Assembly: GCA_945897805.1 (NCBI GenBank)
Contig: CAMDFX010000006.1
Coordinates: 105,220-169,219, forward strand
Direction: 5' to 3'
DNA from: Chryseobacterium gleum
GTDB taxonomy: Bacteria; Bacteroidota; Bacteroidia; Flavobacteriales_D; Crocinitomicaceae
DNA length: 64,000 nucleotides
The notes under the pieces were generated by a model. That model saw only the letters and a list, made by a program, of their open reading frames with translations. It searched no databases and was not told the origin of the DNA. Numbering within the stretch: position 1 is the stretch's first letter; each line of letters starts with the position of its first letter. Shown here piece after piece: positions 8,468 to 15,391 of the stretch. The translations under genes were made by a program, and so were the position numbers.

Positions 8468-8562
8468 AATTACTTTTTTTGATTCGCGAATATTAGGCTC
8501 AAAGCTACTAATTTTATTCATTTGATTTAATCGTAAACGGTCGAAATTCTTAAATTTGAAGC

Positions 8563-9321
8563 ATGAATTGTAAGCTAAAAAAATCCTTCTTCTTTTTTAT
8601 GATTCTTTTTTTGGTTTCTTGCGGCAATGGAGAAACAAAATTAGATAACGTTTCATCCAAAAGTACAAGTGAGACAAAAATTAAAATTGATACATTACAA
8701 AAAATAACCAACCAAATAAAACCTAGAATTGGTCTTGAACAAATGACAGATATTCAAACAATTAATCCATCGATTCATGTAGATTTAAAGTATGCAACGA
8801 CCGACAATTTTATGCACCAAATTTTATACAAAGACATTCCACATTTATATCTACAAAATGACGTTGCTGAAAGACTTTCAAAATGTCAAAAATTCTTAAA
8901 AAAAATAAATCCTTCACTGAGTCTTTTAATTTATGATGGCGTAAGACCTTTGACTGTGCAAAAAAACATGTGGAAAGCTTTAGATACAATTCCTGTCAAA
9001 GAAAGAACAAAATTTGTATCCAATCCCGCAAATGGAAGTTTGCATAATTACGGCGCTGCGGTTGATTTGACTATTTGTAATGAAAAAGGAATTGCTTTGG
9101 ATATGGGCGCTGGATTTGATGACATCAGAGAAATTGCTTATCCAAAATTTGAAGCTAAATTTTTAGCCAGTGGAGAACTAACAACCGAACAAATTGACAA
9201 TCGAAAATTACTGCGAAAAGTAATGTCGAGCGAAGGATTTACAAATATTCAAACAGAATGGTGGCATTTCAATGCCTGTTCAAGGAGATTTGCTAAGATC
9301 AAATACACCCTTTTGAAATGA
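8563..9321 (+). CDS. VanX/DdpX-type D-Ala-D-Ala dipeptidase, lipoprotein
   Basis: A 252-residue lipoprotein (lipobox FLVSC, Cys20) with an M15D dipeptidase domain over residues ~62-245. Zinc ligands and catalytic residues are visible: YDGVRP near 125, SLHNYGAAVD with His161 and Asp168, and EWWHF with Glu232 and His235. VanX-family enzymes cleave D-alanyl-D-alanine; in organisms without vancomycin resistance they are thought to recycle murein dipeptides or feed on them. The envelope location of this copy suggests periplasmic dipeptide turnover rather than resistance: no vanH or vanA-like genes are nearby. A TAAATTTG box ends only four bases before the ATG. A strong terminator follows. Confidence 0.85.
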   Translation: MNCKLKKSFFFFMILFLVSCGNGETKLDNVSSKSTSETKIKIDTLQKITNQIKPRIGLEQMTDIQTINPSIHVDLKYATTDNFMHQILYKDIPHLYLQNDVAERLSKCQKFLKKINPSLSLLIYDGVRPLTVQKNMWKALDTIPVKERTKFVSNPANGSLHNYGAAVDLTICNEKGIALDMGAGFDDIREIAYPKFEAKFLASGELTTEQIDNRKLLRKVMSSEGFTNIQTEWWHFNACSRRFAKIKYTLLK

Positions 9322-9330
9322 CTAAAAATC

Positions 9331-9356
9331 AAAAACCCGGGTGGCCCCGGGTTTTT
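9331..9356 (+). terminator. Rho-independent terminator after the dipeptidase gene
   Basis: An 11-bp perfect stem with a GC core (AAAAACCCGGG, loop TGGC, CCCGGGTTTTT) that starts 9 bases after the stop codon. The T-run is short but the stem is very stable; the A/T ends make it usable in both directions. Confidence 0.9.
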
Positions 9357-9743
9357 CTTACCTAACAATTCATACTACTACTGATGATGAACTTCTTATA
9401 TAATTTTCTTTTTAGTTATCTTTCTTCTACGATGCAATTTTAATATATTTTTTTAAAACTTCCAAATTTTTAACAACTAAAAATTTAATTTATTTTAAAC
9501 ATTACACAAACAGTGAATTACATCAACTAAAATTTTAATCTAAAATTCATTAAAAGTATGAATATTAACTGGTTTCCAAAACAATTACACTATTGAACAT
9601 TAAATTGAATTGCAATTTAAACTTTTAGAAATTGAATATGTTTGTTAAAATTGACAAGTTATTTACATTAATTTCAATGCTTGAAAATAAAATTTAACAT
9701 TGCTTTAATCCATTTTTTTACACAAAAATATCAGAGAAAAACT
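9357..9743. other. AT-rich intergenic stretch before the polyamine genes
   Basis: Nearly 390 bases without a credible gene on either strand. The DNA is very AT-rich with scattered TTTTAAA and AATTTAA words and no clear hairpin, riboswitch core or tandem repeat. It probably holds the upstream control region for the spermidine genes, but nothing specific can be named. Confidence 0.6.
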
Positions 9744-9751
9744 TATTTTTG
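9744..9751 (+). promoter_or_regulatory. -7 promoter element for speD-speE
   Basis: TATTTTTG matches TAnnTTTG and lies 29 bases before the ATG. No TTG box is found at the expected 19-base distance, so this is a half-supported promoter. Confidence 0.5.
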
Positions 9752-9780
9752 TATCTTCAATTTTAAAATAAAATATAGAA

Positions 9781-11061
9781 ATGAGTAATGCTTTAGGAAA
9801 TCATATTCTCGTTGAGTTTATGGGTTGCGATCCACACATCATGAATGATGTTTCTTCAATTGAACGCGACATGGTTGGCGCTGCGCAAAAAGCGGGTGCA
9901 ACAGTTATAAATTCTACGTTTCACCATTTTTCTCCCTATGGCGTTTCTGGCGTTGTGGTTATCCAAGAAAGCCATTTAGCAATTCATACGTGGCCAGAAT
10001 ATGGTTACGCTGCAGTAGATTTGTTCACTTGTGGCGAAATGGATGCTTGGATTTCTTTTGATTATTTAAAAGAATGTTTCGGTGCTAAACAATATTCTGC
10101 TATAGAAATGAAACGTGGCGCAATCCAATTATTGACACGCACAGATTTCGATTTGTCATCTATGCGCGAAAAAGCTACAGAATGGAGAAATCCTGAAATG
10201 TACACAAGAAATGTTTGGTTCACCGATAAAGATGAAGATCAAGCGCTTTCTTTGCGTTTTACTGGAGAAGTTTTTTACGACGTTCAATCTCCTTTTCAAC
10301 GCGTTCGCATCATGGAATCGTACAAATATGGTAAAATGTTGGCGTTGGACGATATGGTTATGACGACAGAAAAAGATGAATTCCATTACCACGAAATGAT
10401 TTCTCATCCTGCCATGTTTACACACGGAAATGCAAAAAACATTTTGGTCATAGGCGGCGGAGATGGCGGTACAGTGCGCGAAGTTTTGCGCCATGAAGTG
10501 GTTCAAAAAGTAACCATGGTCGAAATTGACGAAGAGGTAATCAAATCTTGTAAAGAATTTTTACCAACAATCGCAGCAGCTTTCGACAATCCAAAATTGG
10601 AATTATTGGTCGATGATGGAATTGCTTTCGCAAAAAATGCTGCACCAGAATCTTATGATATTATCATTATTGATGGCTCAGATCCTGTGGGTCCTGCAGA
10701 AGGATTGTTTTCTGTTTCATTCTACCAAAACTGCTACAATGCATTGAAACCAGGTGGAATCTTAATTGCACAAGGTGAATCTCCAAAATTCAACGAAAAA
10801 GCTTTCTCTGAATTAAATTTCACTTTAAGAGGAATTTTTGGTCAAGAAAATGCCCCTGTAAGTTTATTTTTCGTTCCTACATATCCAACAGGAATGTGGA
10901 GTTTTCAATATGGTTTGAAAGATTCAGAACATCCTAAGAAAATCAAAAACGTTGAAGAAATTGATGCTTTTGTTGAAGCTAAAGGTTTGCGCTATTATAA
11001 TTCTGATGTTCACACAGGAAGTTTCGCGACACCAAATTTTGTAAAATCACTTTTAAAATAA
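9781..11061 (+). CDS. speDE: Fused S-adenosylmethionine decarboxylase / spermidine synthase
   Basis: One 426-residue polypeptide with two enzymes of spermidine synthesis. Residues ~1-125 are a prokaryotic-type AdoMet decarboxylase: the self-cleavage site [10 protein letters not shown] is visible, where Ser64 should become the pyruvoyl group, followed by AAVDLFTCG. From ~135 the chain is a spermidine synthase: a [14 protein letters not shown] start, [11 protein letters not shown] (decarboxylated AdoMet binding, ~225-235), VEIDEEV, and [14 protein letters not shown] with the catalytic-type Asp. The product of the first domain is the aminopropyl donor for the second, so fusion may channel it. 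An agmatinase-family gene follows. Bifunctional fusions of this kind are known from other bacteria. Confidence 0.93.
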   Translation: MSNALGNHILVEFMGCDPHIMNDVSSIERDMVGAAQKAGATVINSTFHHFSPYGVSGVVVIQESHLAIHTWPEYGYAAVDLFTCGEMDAWISFDYLKECFGAKQYSAIEMKRGAIQLLTRTDFDLSSMREKATEWRNPEMYTRNVWFTDKDEDQALSLRFTGEVFYDVQSPFQRVRIMESYKYGKMLALDDMVMTTEKDEFHYHEMISHPAMFTHGNAKNILVIGGGDGGTVREVLRHEVVQKVTMVEIDEEVIKSCKEFLPTIAAAFDNPKLELLVDDGIAFAKNAAPESYDIIIIDGSDPVGPAEGLFSVSFYQNCYNALKPGGILIAQGESPKFNEKAFSELNFTLRGIFGQENAPVSLFFVPTYPTGMWSFQYGLKDSEHPKKIKNVEEIDAFVEAKGLRYYNSDVHTGSFATPNFVKSLLK

Positions 11062-11073
11062 ATTTCAAATTGA

Positions 11074-11135
11074 CAAATTGCAAATTGTAAATTAAGTCCA
11101 ACTAATTTGCAATTTGCCATTCTGCCAATTTGCCA
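11074..11135. repeat. Word-like repeats and 13-bp inverted repeat between speDE and agmatinase
   Basis: A perfect 13-bp inverted repeat, CAAATTGCAAATT (11074-11086) with AATTTGCAATTTG (11104-11116), overlaps two copies of AATTTGCCA (11111-11119 and 11127-11135). The vocabulary (AATTTGC) resembles the short word array after pdhC in this window. Confidence 0.8.
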
Positions 11136-11145
11136 AACAAAAAAT

Positions 11146-12204
11146 ATGACATTCGATCCAAACGGCGTAGGAATCGCCAACGGCAATATTTTTGGCTTTC
11201 CTGTTTCTGCTGACGAAGCACAAATTATCATCACTCCGATTCCATGGGACGCGACAGCTTCCTACGGAAAAGGAACGAGCGATGGACCAAAAGCAATTTT
11301 GGAAGCTTCAACGCAATTGGATTTTTACCACCCAAAATTAGACAACGCCTGGAAAACTAAGATTTTTATGTCGCCGATTTCCGAAGAATGGAAAAAAATC
11401 AATGCCGATCTTTGTCTCAGAACAATCGAATACATTGCTTTTTTGGAAGATGGAGGAAAGATTGAGGATGCTCTGGAATATCAAATTCTTCTTGCTGAAG
11501 TTGCAGAAGCACAAAATGCATTGAAAGAAAATTTGAAAGAAAAATCGCTCAAAATCATGAGTGAAGGAAAAATTCCAGCGGTATTGGGTGGTGAACACAG
11601 TACGCCACTTGGCTTGATTGAAGCAATTGATGCACAAGGCTTTCCGTTTGGTATTTTACAAATTGATGCACACGCAGATTTACGTGACGCCTACGAAGGC
11701 TTTGACCAATCTCACGCAAGTATCATGTTCAATGTGGTCAAAAATAGTAAAAATTTAGACAAATTAGTGCAAGTTGGAATTCGCGATATTGCGCAAAGTG
11801 AAGTAGATTTAATTGATAAAAACAATTTAAAAATCAAAACTTTCTTTGATTGGGAATTGAAAGAAGCGCAATTTAATGGCACAACATGGAAGCAACAAGT
11901 AGATCAAATTATTGAACAACTTCCTGAAAATGTTTATATTTCTTTTGATATTGACGGATTAAAACCTTTTCTTTGTCCTAACACAGGCACACCGGTTGTT
12001 GGCGGATTTGAATTAGATGAAATCAATTATCTGTTTTTTGAACTTGTAAATGCAGGACGAAAAATCGTTGGTTTTGACCTCAATGAAGTTGCACCAGGAA
12101 ATGCCGATGATTGGGACGCCAATGTTGGAGCCCGTGCACTGTGGAATTTAGTTTGTGTAACTGAAAAAAGCAGAAGAATTCATGCAAAATCTAACAATCA
12201 GTGA
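11146..12204 (+). CDS. speB: Agmatinase / arginase family ureohydrolase
   Basis: About 352 residues of the binuclear-manganese ureohydrolase family. Metal-binding motifs are intact: GGEHS (first His), QIDAHADLR (DxHxD) and SFDIDGLKP (DxD), followed by ..GGFELDE and a late FDLNEVAPG with the conserved Glu. The chain is longer than E. coli SpeB (~306) because of an insertion of roughly 50 residues after IFMSPISEEW, which looks alpha-helical. Standing 84 bases downstream of the spermidine synthase fusion, it most likely makes putrescine from agmatine for that enzyme; arginase or formiminoglutamase activity remains possible. I start at the ATG at 11146, after the repeat region; the frame also extends 13 codons upstream within the repeat. 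Confidence 0.85.
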   Translation: MTFDPNGVGIANGNIFGFPVSADEAQIIITPIPWDATASYGKGTSDGPKAILEASTQLDFYHPKLDNAWKTKIFMSPISEEWKKINADLCLRTIEYIAFLEDGGKIEDALEYQILLAEVAEAQNALKENLKEKSLKIMSEGKIPAVLGGEHSTPLGLIEAIDAQGFPFGILQIDAHADLRDAYEGFDQSHASIMFNVVKNSKNLDKLVQVGIRDIAQSEVDLIDKNNLKIKTFFDWELKEAQFNGTTWKQQVDQIIEQLPENVYISFDIDGLKPFLCPNTGTPVVGGFELDEINYLFFELVNAGRKIVGFDLNEVAPGNADDWDANVGARALWNLVCVTEKSRRIHAKSNNQ

Positions 12205-12319
12205 GAAAGTAGAAATACTTAAAAAAGGATTTAAATAGAATACCAATTGCTTAAAAGACCAATTACTTTCAACTATAAACTTCCATTTATCAGGTATTTA
12301 TATTCCTCCAATTTCTTTG

Positions 12320-12327
12320 TATCTTTG
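12320..12327 (+). promoter_or_regulatory. -7 promoter element for the YrdC gene
   Basis: TATCTTTG, a full match to TAnnTTTG, 17 bases before the ATG at 12345; the implied leader is only about 10 bases. The -33 region has TTTA rather than TTTG. Confidence 0.6.
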
Positions 12328-12344
12328 CCTAAAGCCAGAAAATC

Positions 12345-12962
12345 ATGATTATTGAAATAAATCCGCAGAATATCGACGAAAGATTAATTAACCAAGCAGC
12401 TGATGTGCTCAAAAAAGGTGGAATTATTATTTTCCCAACAGATTCAGTATATGCCATGGGATGCGATTTATACAATAAAAATGCGTTGGCGAAATTGGCG
12501 AAATTAAAAGGCGTTAAATTAAATAAAGCCAGATTTTCAATCATTTGTCACAATTTGAGTGATTTATCGAACTATGTCAAACAAATTGACAGACCAACTT
12601 TCAAGTTATTGAAGCAACATTTACCTGGTCCTTTCACTTTTATTTTGACAGCAACCAACGAAATTCCAAAATTATTTGATTCAAACAGAAAAGAAATTGG
12701 CGTCAGAATACCTGACAATCAAATCATTCTGAAAGTCACGGAAGCATTAGGAAAACCAATTGCAACAACTTCTTTACACGATGATGAGGATACTTTTTTA
12801 GACTATTTCATTGATCCTTATGAAATCTACCAAAGATTTGACAAGGAAGTCGATTTAGTGGTTGACGGCGGATACGGAAAATTGTATGCGTCCACCATCA
12901 TTGATTGCACATCAGGCGCTCCTGTAATTATTCGTCAAGGAATTGGAAAACTTGATAGTTAA
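12345..12962 (+). CDS. tsaC: Threonylcarbamoyl-AMP synthase, YrdC/Sua5 family
   Basis: A 205-residue YrdC-domain protein, without the C-terminal Sua5 extension. Recognisable motifs: the N-terminal GGIIIFPTDSVYAMGCD with the Pro-Thr-Asp-Ser/Tyr nucleotide-binding loop, a KARFSIICHNLSDL segment matching the KxR and S positions of the active site, LPGPFTFIL, VRIPDN, and a late ASTIIDCTSGAPVIIRQG. The protein makes threonylcarbamoyl-adenylate from threonine, bicarbonate and ATP for the t6A37 modification of ANN-decoding tRNAs, with TsaD/B/E encoded elsewhere. It leads a short same-strand run of genes. A regulatory YciO-type paralogue with different function is the main alternative. Confidence 0.85.
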   Translation: MIIEINPQNIDERLINQAADVLKKGGIIIFPTDSVYAMGCDLYNKNALAKLAKLKGVKLNKARFSIICHNLSDLSNYVKQIDRPTFKLLKQHLPGPFTFILTATNEIPKLFDSNRKEIGVRIPDNQIILKVTEALGKPIATTSLHDDEDTFLDYFIDPYEIYQRFDKEVDLVVDGGYGKLYASTIIDCTSGAPVIIRQGIGKLDS

Positions 12963-13014
12963 ATATTTTTCTTAATTTTCAATCTGTAAAACAGCACTTT
13001 CAAATTCAAAAAGT

Positions 13015-13593
13015 ATGATGCTCATTATAGATTGCGGAAGTCAAAAAACGCCATTCATCGAACAAACTGTTGATTTAGAGATGGATTATAAAACTGTCAA
13101 ACTTTTTGATGCAGATAAAAATGTTGCCAACGATTGCCAAGGAATTATTATTTCCGGCGCGCCGATTTTGATTACAGAAGTTGATAATCAGCCATATTTA
13201 GACCAATTATCATGGATTAAAGAGGTTAATATTCCTGTCTTGGGCATTTGTTTTGGACATCAAATATTGGGATTATTGTATGAAGCAAATGCTGCTCGAC
13301 AAAAAGAAGACCGAGATTGGCAATTGATTGAATCTTTAGAAAATCATTCAATATTGGAAAAATTACCGATAGAATTTGAAATGATGGAAGATCATTGTGA
13401 ATCGATTTCCGTTCCTCGAGACTTTAAATTACTGGCTGTTTCTGATGCTTGCGTCAACGAAGCAATGTATCACAAATCGAAACCATTTTTTGGCGTACAA
13501 TTTCATCCAGAAGTTTCTGGAAATCAAGGTTCAATAATTATTGAAAACTTTGTTAATATTTGTAGAAAAACAAACACTGAAATTCAAAAATAA
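13015..13593 (+). CDS. Stand-alone class I glutamine amidotransferase (GuaA-N-like)
   Basis: A 192-residue class I glutamine amidotransferase domain with no synthetase partner attached. It resembles the glutaminase half of GMP synthase: IIDCGSQ near the start, GIIISGAP, then VLGICFGHQILG carrying the nucleophile Cys79, a MEDHCESI segment, and FGVQFHPEV with the catalytic His-x-Glu. In archaea GMP synthase has separate subunits, but bacteria normally use a fused GuaA, so this may instead be a peptidase-like or detoxifying amidotransferase, or serve an unknown synthetase. It is followed after 16 bases by the SpmAB-like membrane protein gene. A second ATG one codon later is equally possible. Confidence 0.8.
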   Translation: MMLIIDCGSQKTPFIEQTVDLEMDYKTVKLFDADKNVANDCQGIIISGAPILITEVDNQPYLDQLSWIKEVNIPVLGICFGHQILGLLYEANAARQKEDRDWQLIESLENHSILEKLPIEFEMMEDHCESISVPRDFKLLAVSDACVNEAMYHKSKPFFGVQFHPEVSGNQGSIIIENFVNICRKTNTEIQK

Positions 13594-13609
13594 AACGAGA
13601 TATTCGCAC

Positions 13610-14866
13610 ATGCTTTTAAATAGAATTTGGATTGGAATGTTTTTGATTGCCATGTTGATGGCTTTAGGGAAACTCATATTTTGGCAAGATTTAAATATTT
13701 TTCAGACAATGATTAATAGTTTGTTCGATGCTGCAAAATCTGGCTTTGAGCTATCATTGGGATTAACGGGAGCACTTTGCCTTTGGATGGGATTTATGAA
13801 AGTGGGCGAAGAAGCTGGCGCAATCAGAAAAATGTCAAAAATTGTTTCTCCACTTTTTAGCCGGATTTTTCCTGAAATCCCAAAAAATCATCCAGCAATT
13901 GGTTCTATGATGATGAATATTTCCGCCAATATGATCGGTTTAGACAATGCTGCTACGCCAATGGGATTGAAAGCGATGAAGGAGTTGCAGACTTTAAATC
14001 CTGAACCAGAAGTTGCTACCAATGCACAAATCATGTTTTTGGTTTTAAATGCTTCAGGACTAACTATCATTCCAGTCAGTATTCTTGCATTGCGGGCCAC
14101 CAATGGTTCCTCCTCACCTGCAGAAGTTTTTTTACCGATTTTGATTGCAACATTTTTCGCAACATTAGCAGGATTAATTTATGTTTCTATCAAACAAAAA
14201 ATCAACCTTTTCGATAAGGTCATTTTGGCTTATATTGGTTCTTTGACCGCCTTCATTGTCGGACTAATGATTTTTCTCTACTCAAATCCGTCATGGATTG
14301 AACCTGTTTCTTCCGTCGGAAGTAATTTGATTTTATTTGGAATCATCACCATGTTTATTGTGCTTGGAATTAGGGCCAAAGTAAATGTTTACGAGTCATT
14401 TATTGACGGCGCAAAAGGTGGTTTTGAAGTTGCAATCAGCATTATTCCTTATTTAGTTGGAATGCTTGCAGCAATTGCCGTTTTCAGAGCCAGCGGCGCT
14501 TTGGATGGTTTGATCGATTTAATAAAAATGGGATTGGTGGCAGTTGGCGTCACCACCACAACTTTTGTAGATGCATTGCCAGTTGCTTTCATGAAGCCAT
14601 TTTCAGGAAGTGGAGCACGCGCGTTGATGGTAGAATCGTGGTCGACTTATGGTGTAGATTCCTTTGTTGGTAAGTTGGCAGCTACATTTCAAGGAAGTAC
14701 AGAAACTACATTTTATGTTTTGGCTGTTTATTTTGGTTCTGTCAAAGTAAAAAACACCAGATACGCCGCAATGGGCGGAATTATTGCGGATATTGTTGGT
14801 GCATTGACTGCCATTTTTGTTGCATATTTATTCTACAGACACAATGTTGAATTGGTTCAAAAATAA
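13610..14866 (+). CDS. SpmA-SpmB-like fused membrane protein (nucleoside-recognition Gate domains)
   Basis: About 418 residues with at least ten hydrophobic segments. Two homologous halves, each a nucleoside-recognition (Gate) domain, correspond to Bacillus SpmA and SpmB fused head to tail: the first half has MMMNISANMIGLDNAATPMGLKAM-type residues (I see NISANMIGLDNAATP), the second has the SIIPYLVGMLAAI and STETTFYVLAVYFGSVKVK segments. Non-sporulating bacteria often carry this fusion; its transport substrate is unknown. I start at the ATG at 13610, right after the amidotransferase stop, because the upstream extension overlaps that gene and lacks membrane character. The next gene overlaps its end by 23 bases. 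Confidence 0.85.
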   Translation: MLLNRIWIGMFLIAMLMALGKLIFWQDLNIFQTMINSLFDAAKSGFELSLGLTGALCLWMGFMKVGEEAGAIRKMSKIVSPLFSRIFPEIPKNHPAIGSMMMNISANMIGLDNAATPMGLKAMKELQTLNPEPEVATNAQIMFLVLNASGLTIIPVSILALRATNGSSSPAEVFLPILIATFFATLAGLIYVSIKQKINLFDKVILAYIGSLTAFIVGLMIFLYSNPSWIEPVSSVGSNLILFGIITMFIVLGIRAKVNVYESFIDGAKGGFEVAISIIPYLVGMLAAIAVFRASGALDGLIDLIKMGLVAVGVTTTTFVDALPVAFMKPFSGSGARALMVESWSTYGVDSFVGKLAATFQGSTETTFYVLAVYFGSVKVKNTRYAAMGGIIADIVGALTAIFVAYLFYRHNVELVQK

Positions 14867-15329
14867 GAAGAAAGCTACGGAAACAATAAGCGAAATCGCT
14901 GAAATAATTCCAATGAAACCAATGAATTACCAACCGAAAATAATTTTGGCTTGGGCAAAAGCGGTGGAAGGAAATGTGCAAATTGCAAGGTGGCTGACAG
15001 ACAATGGTTTTCCAGAATTGACAATTGCATGTTCTGCAATAAGGTTGAAAGATGAAGCAAGAACTTGGTTGATGCAAAATGGTTTTCCGCATTTGATGGC
15101 AATGATCAACGCTTCCGAAGGAAACAAAAAAGCTTCAAAATGGCTTGAAATTAATAAATTAGATATTTTATTTCACATTTCTCAAGCGGTAGAAGACGAT
15201 CAAAAATCTTGGGCTTGGCTGAAACACAATGGAACGCAAGATTTATTTATTTTGGCGCAAAGTATCAAAAAAGTGAAGGATAAAATCGAGGAAAGACACA
15301 ACGACATTCACAGTTTTGGTGGGGATTAA
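14844..15329 (+). CDS. Unrecognised protein of 25-residue helical repeats
   Basis: A 161-residue protein with no family I recognise. From about residue 45 it contains four tandem units with an exact 25-residue spacing, each starting with Trp-Leu: WLTDNGFPEL, WLMQNGFPHL, WLEINKLDIL, WLKHNGTQDL. Between these lie amphipathic helices such as CSAIRLKDEAR and SQAVEDDQKSW, so the fold is probably an alpha-solenoid binding surface. No signal peptide or membrane segment is present, so it should be cytoplasmic. Its start overlaps the end of the SpmAB-like gene by 23 bases, and translational coupling suggests it partners that membrane protein. Similar short repeat proteins can be mistaken for ankyrin repeats, but the spacing is too short for those. 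Confidence 0.7.
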   Translation: MLNWFKNKKKATETISEIAEIIPMKPMNYQPKIILAWAKAVEGNVQIARWLTDNGFPELTIACSAIRLKDEARTWLMQNGFPHLMAMINASEGNKKASKWLEINKLDILFHISQAVEDDQKSWAWLKHNGTQDLFILAQSIKKVKDKIEERHNDIHSFGGD

Positions 15330-15391
15330 TAAGTACTTTGATCAATGTCTGTTTAAAAAATCACAATCAGAAAGTTAAACTACTCTAAATC

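Noticed and set aside
8563-9321. Vancomycin-resistance gene vanX
   Set aside because: The enzyme family matches, but no vanH, vanA or vanRS-like genes are nearby and it is a lipoprotein, so a housekeeping dipeptidase is more likely.
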